Of a stretch of DNA of 64,000 nucleotides, positions 34,270 through 46,710 are shown one piece after another. The stretch covers positions 97,001 to 161,000 of the forward strand of contig JAXCGZ010009488.1 in assembly GCA_037179515.1 (NCBI GenBank). Direction: 5' to 3'. Made by a program: the position numbers and the translations under genes. The first letter of the stretch is position 1. The number at the start of each line of letters is the position of its first letter. Below the pieces are notes generated by a model that had not been told where the DNA came from, made no database searches, and saw nothing but the letters and a program-made list of their open reading frames with translations. The DNA is from Halocaridina rubra. Taxonomy: Eukaryota > Arthropoda > Malacostraca > Decapoda > Atyidae.

Positions 34270-34835
34270 AATAGAGGGTGGTAAGAAAAACCGGCATTTT
34301 CGTTATAAAATAAAAATAGTTTTGATCGTCAATTGCGGGTGTCACTGAAAACTGACAGCAAAATCGGCAGAACCCCGCAAAGATCACGTTGAATTCTTCC
34401 AGGAGAGAAGTTGGGCTTCATTCTAGTAAAGGTGAAACACAAATAATATGTATCAGACTGAAATAACCAGGGATTTCTTTGCCTGTAACGGATTTGCTAT
34501 ATCATTCATATCCAAGTAATTTTCTTAGTGTGGCTTCAAATATGTTAACCCAAGTTAAGATGCTATGTATTGTAACAGTTAAGGAATTATGCCCCCTTCT
34601 CCTTTCTGCCCATTTAGTCTATTGTTCCCTCACTTGCTAAATTCAAACCAAGGCAACAATGCATATGAAAACTTGCAGCTGCTCTTTGTGTTGTAGGATG
34701 AGAAATCAGATTTCAGGCATAATATTCATATCATGTCTTCGGTAAATAAAAGGCTAGGTCCTGGAATGTGGATGAATCTTTGCCTTCCCATTATGCACTT
34801 TAGCTCCTAAGGACAAATTAAAAGACATGAATATT

Positions 34836-34841
34836 TTTAAT
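34836..34841 (-). terminator. Possible polyadenylation signal of the SLC5A-like gene
   Basis: ATTAAA on the - strand, about 217 nt after the SLC5A-like stop codon. No AATAAA was seen nearer on that strand. The 34300-35057 interval is otherwise featureless and probably 3' UTR plus flank. Confidence 0.3.
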
Positions 34842-35057
34842 GCTCATATTTAACCAAACATAAACATGTCAGTACAGTTATACAGATAAATATCAATGAA
34901 CTTCCTAGTGGCCCTCCCTTAATTACATCCTATTCCAAGGAAATGAACACCAACCCTAGCTAACAGAGTTGCTAGGATCATACTTAGGAGGTGATGGATA
35001 AGATAAAAAAAGATAAATATGTTGTGACTTTTCTTTAGAACACCATATTTCCCTCCA

Positions 35058-35276
35058 TCATAGTGTTATGTTATGATAGCCTAATGCAGCTAATTTGTTG
35101 TTCTGAAGCTCTTGTACTTCCTCTTTGGTAAAAGGGTTTATAGAAAAATAAATGAAGAGAAAAAGAGCGACTACAATTATACAGAACAACATCATGTTCA
35201 AGATATACTGCTCCCATTTCTCCTGATGTAAATTACTCAGTTCTCTCAGATGTTTATTCATAACAGCAGCCTCTCC
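35058..35276 (-). CDS. SLC5A-like terminal exon
   Basis: Begins after CTCTGTTCACAG (reading on the - strand); codes for GEAAVMNKHLRELSNLHQEK, the last transmembrane helix and the tail ending GYHNITL, then TGA at 35060-35058. Confidence 0.82.
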   Translation of the reverse strand, partial: GEAAVMNKHLRELSNLHQEKWEQYILNMMLFCIIVVALFLFIYFSINPFTKEEVQELQNNKLAALGYHNITL

Positions 35277-38200
35277 CTGTGAACAGAGAATATGATATTA
35301 AATTTTTGCTTGACAAACGAGAAAATAATCTTCCATTACTACAAAGTTAATCATATTAAGGCTTACCAGTCATTAAAATTTATATATTTGACAAACTATT
35401 AGGACATAATTACTATAAAGCAATGACACAAATACATTTTTAAGGAAAATGGTATGCATTCTATAACAATTACTTCAAGACCGTATCTACTATGCAGTGA
35501 CATGAATGTAACATATACTTCCACTCGAAAAGTAATTTCCTAACCTGTGCTTCAGCAGAATTATCAAATCCACACAAGTAGTTGTAGAACTGACGATACC
35601 AGGGAATTGCAGCCTTGTCTTCGTTACCTATTCAGACATATTGACACATTAATACTAAAGAAATAGTTGAAGTTTATAGATTAATTTCATGTCTCCTCAA
35701 AAAACATATCCAAGTTAGCTCCTACGGCTATCCTACCTGAGTTTTTAACAAGAACAACTTGTAGGAAGAAAAGAGATTACAAAAAATTATATTCTGTTCT
35801 GTATCTCTTAAATTAATAATTCATTCACCCTTGTTATCCATAAATAGGAAAGAAACTCAAGCCCTTGCAAATGCAAATTTTTAATACTAGGCTTAAGTTA
35901 CCCTCGTTTACCCAGTTCCCTTAATGAGGGTTTGCTGTTGTTGTTCTCTGAGCTGCCTGGCCAAACATCCCTGAGTTGCTAAGGAAGATCACTGCCAATC
36001 TTGGGAATTCCCCCAGAGCTCTCAGGGAGTCTAGGAAGAGTTGTTGGTCCACGTGGTTGTGTGTGATGCAGTCTTCCATTATGCATATCTTTGGTTGCTA
36101 TCAATATCTTTGGTCAGAAGGGGTCTTAGAGAAATAACTTCTGGAGAGTCATTTTTAGGTGAAGAAACAATTGTGTTTTGTCACACAGTGTAGCTTATCA
36201 AGTTCATATCACTTTGCATCATTTCCATCTAGCTCTTGGACACCTATTGCCCTCCTGGATGTTGAAATTTCTCTTGGCCTACATTGTAATTTTCATAACT
36301 AGTAAACTCGCCCTATAAATCTTCATTCTCTCATATGTACAGGAGTTTAACCCGGCTGTTTCTTTTGCAATCTCTCAGTCAAATTTTTTCTGCTTCCTCA
36401 TATCTTTCCCTTATTCCTAACAAAAAACGAATCATCTCTCTTAACAAAATTCTCCGATGTCATTTCTCCATCACAACTGCATGTTGAATGATCATGCAAC
36501 AGAAAGAACTATACTTTCACACAATGCAGTCTTAGTTTGCCTAGATATGGCTCTTTCTATACGCTACTCATTGCCTCTTGCTGTTTCACTCTTTTTACTT
36601 AATGGCTTCTCCATTTCCTAACCATTTACCGAAATGGCCAGTAACGAATACAGGGGGTCCTCGTTTAACGTCAGAGTTCTGTTCCTGACAGCTGACTTAA
36701 GTCGAATTTCGACGTAAGTCGGAACACACCTAGGTCCCCCAACTTATATTAAATAAAAATCATTTAAAACACTGTAAAATAATGTGTTCTTAATCTATGA
36801 TAAAAAAATTCTAAAACTCAACTTAATAGTATTGCTTACCTTTAAAATGTATCAATAGTAATATTACACTACTGTACAGTGCATTATAACTTACTTTTAC
36901 TGGTGTGGTTGGCTTTGGCTTGCACACTGGAAGGGGTGTTGCAAGGGAGGGAGAGACTGGCTTATTATGAGGTTGAAGCTGGAGAGGCAGGTGCTGAAGA
37001 GACTGGGGTAGGTGAGTCTGGAGAGGCAAAAGAACAAAATGGAGGTACTGGGGCAGGTGAGTCTATTGAGGTAGAGGGTACAGAATCTGTTACTTGAAGA
37101 TCTACCTTCATGAAGAATTGGTCAAGGCAAGTGTGGAGGGATGCCCTCTTCTTCTCCTCATATATTTCCTTGTAACACCTCAAGCCATCATTGATCCCTC
37201 TCTCGACCTTATTGTACCAGGCAACGTTGGGGTCCTGAGCCTCAAGCTTTGCCAACAATTCCTCTGCCAAGGCAAATGATTCTTCTAATTCCTTGGTTGT
37301 GAATCTCTTTGGCTCTGGGCTTGGTAGTTCTTCCTCCTCTTTAAGCATTTGCTTTTCCAGCTGAATGAGGACCTTAGTAGATAACTCCTCGTCAAGAGGT
37401 TCCAGGATCTCTTGTACATCATCAACCTCCACCTCCAACTCGAGCTCCTTAATCATGACAACTACGTTCTTGGTTACAGCCTCAACTGTTTCCTCAAACC
37501 CTCGGAAGTCTTTCACAAAATTGGGGCATGCTTCTATCCATATCCCATTCAAGTTCATTTGCAGTACTTCTTCCCAAGCATCACCAATAGTCTTCACAGC
37601 ATGAAGAATATTATATGACTTCCAGGAGTTTTTGAGTCAGATTATTGTCCTTCTCAATTGCCCTGAGAGCCATAGCGATTGTTTTTCGGAGGTAGTAGGC
37701 CTTGAAAGAGGCAATGACTCCTTGATCCATTGGCTGTTACAAGGAGGTGGTATTAGGTGGAAGGTAAACCACCTTTACATTAGGATGAAAATCATCCAAA
37801 TGGGCAGGGTGCCAGGGACATTGTCCAGGATTAGAAAAATCTTAAAGGGCAGACCCTTAGATATACAGCACCTCTCCGCTTCTGGTATAAAATGGTTGCT
37901 GAACCAGTCCTTATATATTTGAAGGGTTATCCAAGCCTTTTTGTTTGACTTCTAGATGACTGGCAGTTGGCCCTTCAAAACGCTTTTGAGTGCCCTTGGG
38001 TTTTCTGCCAAATAAGCCAACAAGGGCTTCAGCTTACAGTCTGCAGCAACATTAGCCCCCAAAAGCAAAGTCAGTCTCTCCTTGCTGACTTTATGGCCTG
38101 GTGCTGTCTTCTCCCCCTTGGCGATGTACATACGACTAGGCATGCGTTTCCAGAATATGCCAGTCTACGTTCAATATCTGGTCGGCACGGTAACCCCTTT

Positions 38201-41200
38201 CCCTAATTATCTCGGCAGAAGCAATAGGAAACATTTTGCTGCTTCCTCATTATCATTAGCAGCTTCCCCTTGCACTCTTATATTATGCAAATTAGCACAA
38301 GCTTTAAAACGATTAAACCACCCTCTACTAGCAACAGACTCCTCACCTGCACTGCCTTCCCCTTTTCTCTTTTCAAGTCTTCGAATAATATATTAGCCAT
38401 TTCCTTTATTAACATAAGGCTTATTGGGATACGCCGTTGATATTGGTCTTCAAGCCAAAGAACTAGCAATATCTCTATTTCGATCATAAGGTGACTACGC
38501 TGCCTTGTGATCACAGTGGACATCATAGGAGTGGAACCTTTCACGTGGTCATGGATGCAATCTTTGTCTTTGATGATTGTGGCCACGGTCGTACGTGCTA
38601 ATCTGGGATTGCAGCCAATGTTCATAGAAGATTCTCCCTTTTCAGAACTGTTTACTACTTCAGTTATAATTTCCTTGGTGATGGCTTTCTTTTCTTCATA
38701 GCACTGCCATCAGAACTATCACTTAACACGCTTAGGAGGCATAGTAATGTCAGTAACGAGCAAACACAACGAGAGAGCAGACAAAAACACTAGGCACAAT
38801 GTGGCGGGAGGGAATAAACTGAGCGGTGGTTCTTCTTTCTCTTCTAATGCCGCGTGACACTGTATTCTTACACGATGCTCAACAAACTATTTTGAATAAA
38901 ATCGTATTTATGGCAGTTTTTTTTTCATTCACTATAACCAAATATATAAACAAATAAATAAATAAAGCCACTAACTTGATAAATATGAATACAGCAGTGC
39001 TGCTAGCTGTGTATTTGTCCTTCGCAATCACAAACTGTTTTATCATGCGGTCTGAATTTACCTTACCAGCCAAGTAGGGTAGGTCGAACATTTATTTATT
39101 AATAATTTATTAATTATATATTGGCCTCTGATGCAATGGCGAAATGATGTTATACGAGGACCTACTGTACTTGAAACAGAATCATGAGGACCTGGAGTGG
39201 CAGCAACTTAGAAGAGGAGCTGCCAATGAGGTCATACTGTTTACTACTTCAGTTATAATTTCCTTGGTGATGACTTTCCATTTCTTCATATCACTGCCAT
39301 CAGAACTATCACTTAACACGCTTGGGAGGCATAGTGACGTCAGTAACAAGCAAACACAACGAGAGATCAGACAAAAACACTAGGCACAATGTGGCGGGAG
39401 GGAAAAAACTGAGTGTTGGTTCTTCTTTCTCTTCTAATGCCGCGTGATACCGTATTCTTACACGACGCTCAACAAACTATTTCAAATAAAATCTTATTTA
39501 TGGCTGTTTTTTGTTTTTTTAATTCAGTATAACCAAATACACCTTGTTCCTTTTTTTTTTTTGCGTTTTTTTTTTTATCAGCGAAATTGCAATAACGCCC
39601 CTAAAAAATAATTAAAAAATAAGAAATTGCAAATAACACCAATGCAAAAAAATTTGAAAGAAAAAATTTCATTTTAGTAAAAAATTGACCGTCTTGGAGG
39701 CACTTTTCTGCCATCCTCTTCCTCTTCTACCGCTTAATGCGATCGGATATTATGAAGATAATTGAAAAAAAGCATTAAGAACAAACAGCAAATATATTTT
39801 CAATATAATATCGCCAGGGAAATAGCATGTGAGGGTGCATCAGCTGATACGGAAGTAGCAAATCGCTTGCCGATAGAGGTTCATTCTCCTGCATCCTACT
39901 CCTCTTCTACTGCTTAATGTGCTCGGATATTATGAAGAAAATTGAAAACAAGCATTAAGAACGAACAGCAAACATATTTTCAATATGATATCGTCAGGGA
40001 AATAGCGTGTGAGGGTGCATCAGCAGATACGGAAGTGTGACAAAACATATACATCCTCGTCCTCACAGCCACCATCAGTGTCGCCAGAATATATGAATGA
40101 GAGAAATGATAAATATAAAAAATATACATGTAAGCTGGTAAGTTATTTCAAGTATCTTAAAGATGAAGTACATTTTTATTTAAATTACAGTATGTACTAC
40201 CATCTTGTAATTAATATATATCTTAAAATGTACCATACATTTGAAAATAAAAACATCCGCTTTATCTGGCAACCCTGGCCACCATGCACGTCCCAGTGTA
40301 AGCCTTTTGCCAACGGCATAACAGAGTGCATTAATTTGTTTACTGCACAGTAAATCTGTATATCTTTTATACTGTACACTATTTGCATGTTAATATAAAT
40401 AAACACAGGTCTATCTGCTTTGTTATGTACTTATAAAATATGTTTTTCTTATCTTATAGCTTTGGTATAGTGTGTCTGGCCACCATGCATGTCCCAGTGT
40501 AAGCCTGTTGCCAACTGCATAATAGAGTGCATTAATTGGTTTACTGGACAGTAAATTTGTATATCTTTTACACTGTACACTATTTGCATGTTAATACAAA
40601 TAACTACAGGTCTTTCTGCTTTGTTATGTACTTATAAAATGTTTTACTTATCTTATATCTTTGGTATAGTGTGTCTATGGACCGTTGTAGAACAAGCTAT
40701 GCCCTTTATCATTGTTTCCTATGGAAAATGACTCGTTTTTTTTCATGCGATTTTCGTCCTTTGCACTCACAAACTATTTTATCGTTTGGTCTGAATTTAC
40801 CGCACCAGCCGGGTAAGGTAGGTCGAACATTTATTTATTAAGAATTTTATAATTATATATTGGCCTCTGATGTAATGGCAAAACGCCGTTATACGAGGGC
40901 TTACTGTACTTGAAACAGAAACATGAGGACCTGGAGTGGCAGCAACTCAGAAGAGGAGCTGCCAATGAGGTCAAACTGCAAACAACCCTTGCCACTCTCG
41001 GGACACGAGAACCCGTATGAGGTTTCAGTCATACCGGGCAATTACCTCATCTCTCAATACAAAACACAATAACACGGTTTTTACTACAACGAGATATGAT
41101 ACTCCAGCAGTCTTTTTTATAAGACTTTTTCTAGTTGGAGACATGGAGAACAACCCAGGCAAAACGTTATGGCAAACTGCACTGCACACAACCACATACA

Positions 41201-44200
41201 ACACCAACACAACATACACTCCCTGAGAACTCTGTGAGAAAAGCTGGGATCAGTTTTGACTACCTTAGGGACTCGAGGCTGTTTGGAAAGGCATTTCAGT
41301 GAACAAAAACAACAGAATCATGATCAACAAGCCACTTGTTCAAGCAGTGGCATCAAGATTGGTTTGTTAGAGTGGGTCTAGACCAGCGTTTCTCAACCGG
41401 TACGCCCAGGCGCACTGGTGTGCCTTATAAGGTAGCCAGGTGCGCCCAAAGTTAATGAAAAAGTAATTTATGATTATTTTCTATATAAAAAAAGCTGTAT
41501 TTTTTAAAAAACTACTGATAGGCACGTGGCTACCATGTCTGAGTCAAGTCTTTGTTGTTTGATATTTTAAACTGGATTCTCATTTCCTTAATCTTTAAAA
41601 AAAGAACGGATAATTCTTTCCCTTTTCCCTTCCTATAGGGATTTAAATCCGTCTCTCTCTCTCTCTCTCTTGTGAATGGAGCTATAATGACATCTGAGTA
41701 CAGGAATCGGCAGTAATCCTTTGACCTAAGAGTTGCGAGGAACATCTTAAAAATCAAACATAAAGAGATGCCCATTCATCAATTTTGGATTTCCATCAAA
41801 GAAAATCCTTCAATAGCTTGTAAAGCACTAAATGTTTTATCGCAGTTTTCCACATCATACCTCTGTGAATTAGAATTTTCTGTATTCACCAACATTATAT
41901 GTAAAAATAGATCAAATATTAGATGTATTGATGAGGAAATGAGAGTATGCTTATCACTTGTAAGACCTAATATTAAAAAAAATTGCCAAAGCACATCAAA
42001 CACAGGTCTCACACAAATACACTTGATAAAATGTATCGTAATTTCTTAAAAGTACATGCTTATTTCAAGAGCCTTTTTATAATTTTACTATTTTGCAATG
42101 TTATGGATAATTTTATCTTGTTGACATATTAAGTGCACCTCAGTTTTAATTACTCTATAAGTGCCCCTTAATTTAAAAAAGGTTAAGAAACACTGGTCCA
42201 AACCTTAATTAAGCTCCGTTTTGTTAAGGTTATTTACATATCCAATCTGCTTCTATTGGTAATATTTTTCCATGATTACTCATGGCCTACAATGGCAATG
42301 TGTCACAGAGTAGAGAATATTTCTGTGATTTATCTTCTTGTCTAATTTGGACAATATCTTCTTTCTCTGTCTTCCTTTGCTGCTTTAGGGGACCATCTTG
42401 TTAGTAAGTCATTTTCGATGAAAAATTCTATTTCCATGAAAATCCTTAAAACATAGTTTTATGTCATCCCCACCTTCTCACCAAGTTTTGTTGTATAGAG
42501 GGGAATAGCATAATGCATAGCCTAAGAAATAGCATGAGAAAACATTTTCCCACACTTAATTACAAATTGAAATTTATATTCCTGATTTGGTGTAAATTAC
42601 TATATCTTTCGGGTGTTAAAGGCTTTAGCCTTTAATCTAGTAATATAAAAATAGGATTCGAAATGTATATGAAACTAGTGATTACCTAATTGTGTTTACG
42701 GGAAAGAGCCCAAAGCTCGTATCTTCCCGTCTCCTCATCGCTTCCATTTTATACTTAGTGATACTTATCATACCTGTCCTTAAAACTATGCATTGAGATA
42801 GCATTAACTACCTCCTCGCTTAGCCAATTCCAATTATCAACTACTCTTACACTGAAAAAGTATTTCCTTACATCCTGCAAAGAACTTTTCTTACCAAGCT
42901 TCAAACTATGACCTCTAGTTCTAGAGCCAGCCATATCAAAATATCGATCCCTATCCACTCTATCATAACCATGAAGGAATTTAAAGACTGTCACCATATC
43001 CCCCCTCACTCTTCTAGCTTCGAGTGATGGTAAGTCTAATTCCCTCAGCCTCTCATCATAACTGAGATTGTGTATTTCTGGCACCAGTTTCGTGGCATGT
43101 CTTTGAACTTTTTCAAGCTTAGCTATGTGTTTTTTCAAGTGCGGATTCCAAAAGGGGGCTGCATATTTGAGTTTTGGCCTCACATAGGTTACATAAATAT
43201 TTCTGAACATTTCCTTGTCCATGTGCCTGAAGGCTACCCTTACATTTGATAAGAATGCATATGCTGCCCTTACTATGCCATTTATATGTATTTCTGGAGA
43301 CAAATCTGCTAGTATGTTTACTCCTAGATCTCTCTCATTTTCTGTCTCTTGAAGTTGTACTCCAGCCACCGAGTAGTCAAGCTTGGGCCTTCTTGCACTT
43401 GTACCCATTCTCATTACCTTACATTTTGAAGTATTGAATTTCATTAGCCACTTTTCTGACCACTCATGCAGATTATTTAGATCCTCCTGAAGTTCTCTAC
43501 CATTGTTCTCGTTTTTTACTTTCTTCACAATCTTTGCATCATCTGCAAACATATTCATGAATGAATTTACAGACTCTGGTAGGTCATTTACATATACAAG
43601 GAACAAAAGTGGCCCTAAAACTGAACCCTGTGGAACTCCACTACTAACTCTTCTCCATTCAGACACCGAGTGTCTTACTCTAACCCTCTGTTCCCTTCCT
43701 TCTAAGTAAGTTTTTATCCATTCCAAAACATTTCCACCTATTCTAGCCATTGATTGCAGCTTCCTAATAAGTCTCCCATGTGGAACAGTGTCAAACGCTT
43801 TCTGGAAGTCTAGGAATATGCAATCTGCCCAGCCCTCTCTTTCCTGTAAGATTTGGCTTACCTCATCATAAAATTCTAATAAGTTTGTTACTGTTGATCT
43901 ACCTTCTCTGAAGCCATGTTGCCTCACTGACAAATAGTTGAAGGATTCCAAGTGAAGAGAGATATGTTTCCTTAGTAGTTTCTCCATAACTTTGCAAACT
44001 ATGCTGGTCAAGGAAACTGGTCTATAGTTCAGAGCCGTATCCCTCCTTCCCTTTTTGAAGATAGGTATCACATTTGCTTGTTTCCAGCATCTTGGAATCT
44101 CCCCCCGACTCCAGTGACTCCTTAAATATGATACTTAGTGCCACTGATATTGTGTTTGCGCATTTTTTAAGCACATGAGGGGATATGTCATCAGGACCTG

Positions 44201-46671
44201 TTGCTTTATGAACATTTGAATCCATCAGCGCTTTGCATACCTCTGTGGCTGTAAGGTTGATGTTCTCTAATACCGGCCCTTGAGCTTCTATCACTGCAAT
44301 CTGAGGGGGTGGGGTATTTTCTACTGTAAATACTCGCTGAAACTCCTTGTTCAATTCTTTGCAGATCTCTTCATCCGTCTCAGTGATGCTTCCATCCGCT
44401 CTCTTTAGCCTTAAAACCTGTTCTTTTACCTTCAGTTTTCCTCTGATAAAGCTATGGAAAAGCTTGGGATTTTCTTTAGCCTTCCTGGTGATGTCCCTCT
44501 CATAGTCTCTCTCTGCCTCTCTCCTTTTACTTAGGTAGTCATTTCTTGCTCTTTTGTAGGTTTGCCAGGCATTTATGTTTTTTCTCCTCCTATACCTTTT
44601 CCAGCATTTGTCTCTCCACTCCTTAGCTCTTTTACACCCATTATTGAACCATTTCTCTCTGGCATGAATTACACCTACTTTGGTGACAGGTATGCAGCAA
44701 TCTACTATCTTCCCATATTTCTCACAAAAGATGTCATACATTTCTTGTACAGATTTGTTGTAAAATAAGGTTCTCCAGTCAATAACTGCAAAAAGCTCAT
44801 TCATTTTGATGTAATCTCCTTTCGGGTAGTTCCTCCTCATGTCCTCAGTGCCTCTACTCTCAGGAAGAATATCTTCAATGATATACTCCATCAACAACAC
44901 ACAGTGGTCACTCTTTCCAATTGGTGGTTCATACTCAATTTTTTCAATATCCAACACATTATCTGTGAACACTAGATCAAGTAGTGATGGCTCATCCCCA
45001 CCCCTGGCCCTTGTTGGTTCCATTACATGTTGGTGTAGGAAATTCCCTTGTACGCAATCTAGGAATCTTGCCCCGAATGAGTCCTCACCACTGTGTGGGT
45101 CAAGATTTATCCAATCTATCTCTTTATGATTAAAGTCTCCCATAATCAAAATCCTACATTTTTTTTTCCGTACCATGTTAACAACTGAGTTTATGACTTC
45201 AATAGTACCTATATGACTTTCCTCATAAACTTCAAGCCTATTTTGGTTCCTTGGTGGGTTGTATACAACAGTTATTATAATGCTCTCTGACCCAGTATTT
45301 ATGCGAGCAACAAGAAATTCCTTGAACTCACTTTCTATAACCAAGTTTATTTCTTCAACTTGAATCCTTTCACTTATGAGCAGTGCTATCCCTCCACCAG
45401 TCCTCTCAGATCTTTCAACCCTTAGTATTCTGAAGCCCTTAGGAAAAATTGTGACACTGTTTATGTCCTCACTCAACTTAGTCTCTGTAATTGCTACTAT
45501 ATCTGCCTTACTGTTGTGAATCCTATCTTTTAATTCTACTGCCTTACCAGCTAATCCATCAGCATTTGTGTATAACAATCTTAATGAGGCCCCATCCCCT
45601 GATCTTCTGTCATTATCTTCTTTATCTCCCCTTTGTCTGGAAGAACTCTGTAATGAAAATTTTTCTTCTCTTCTTCATTTCTTTCATCATTTAACCTTCT
45701 TGCCTCTTGCAACAAGTTTTTTATCTTTCCCATCTCTTCCTGTGTTCTGTATCGTCTAATGAACACTTCTTTGAATTCTTGATGGTCTTTTAGACTTTCT
45801 TTTCTCAACAATATTTCCCAACATGTTTCCCCTCTCTCAAAGGTTACTTTTGTTGGTCTCGGCTTTCCTTCCCTCGAATATTTACCTAGTTGGTGTATGT
45901 TTACAATATCCTCAGGACCACATAATACTCCAAGCTTTCTTATCAGGTCTACAACCCTAGCTTTATTTTCTTCAAGTCTCCCCTGCCATGTTGGCTCCTG
46001 GGATTCGCTTATGCCTGAGATTACCACTGTCTTCTCCTTATCAAGTGCCTGTCTGATGAGTGGGTTTGCCCTTTCCATCATAACGTCTTTCATTTTTTCG
46101 ATTACTGTCTCTTTATAGTCAACTGTTTGTATGTTTTCCAGTGCCACCACCTTTACAGCCTCTGTTACTGCCACATTTCCCTTTAGTGCATCAGCAAAGG
46201 AAGTTTTCATGGCATCATTTTCCATATTCAGCTCCTGGAACTCTTTTCTGAACTGTTCAATGTTTTCCTTAATCTGGACATTCCAAGCAGCAATCTCGTC
46301 TCTCTCAGAAGAGAGCAGTGAACTAACATCTAATTCCTTTAGGTTGTCATTCAGCTGTTTGTTTTTATCTTCTTGTTTAGAAATTATAGATTCTAGTTGA
46401 CTCTTTTCCCCTTCCAGCTTCTTTATTCTTTTTTCTAGTTCCTTTCTCTCCTGCCCTTGTGCTTTATTTGCTTCCTCCAAAGATCTTATTTGCTCTCTGA
46501 GTGTTTCATTCTCTTTCATTTCTCCATCCATATTCCGAATTTTATCATCAAGGCTTATAACCATTTCCTCTAAATTCTTGATTTTCTGTTTAAGTCTCCT
46601 AATGGCTACCCCTCCTACCGACCCATGGATGGGAGAGGTTTGGGACAGAGATGGCCTCATTTTTATGTTCT

Positions 46672-46710
<39 letters not shown>

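Noticed and set aside
37094..38396. Several + strand frames of 60-104 aa
   Set aside because: They are antisense shadows of the Tigger transposase, which has recognisable domains on the - strand.
39715..40680. CRISPR-like or satellite array
   Set aside because: Only pairs of long direct duplications are present, without short regular repeats and spacers; the genome is eukaryotic.
43246..46400. + strand frames such as 44839-45129 and 46131-46400, recurring in CR1 copies A and D
   Set aside because: They recur only because the CR1-like element recurs; they are antisense to the EN-RT and ORF1 genes and have no domain of their own.
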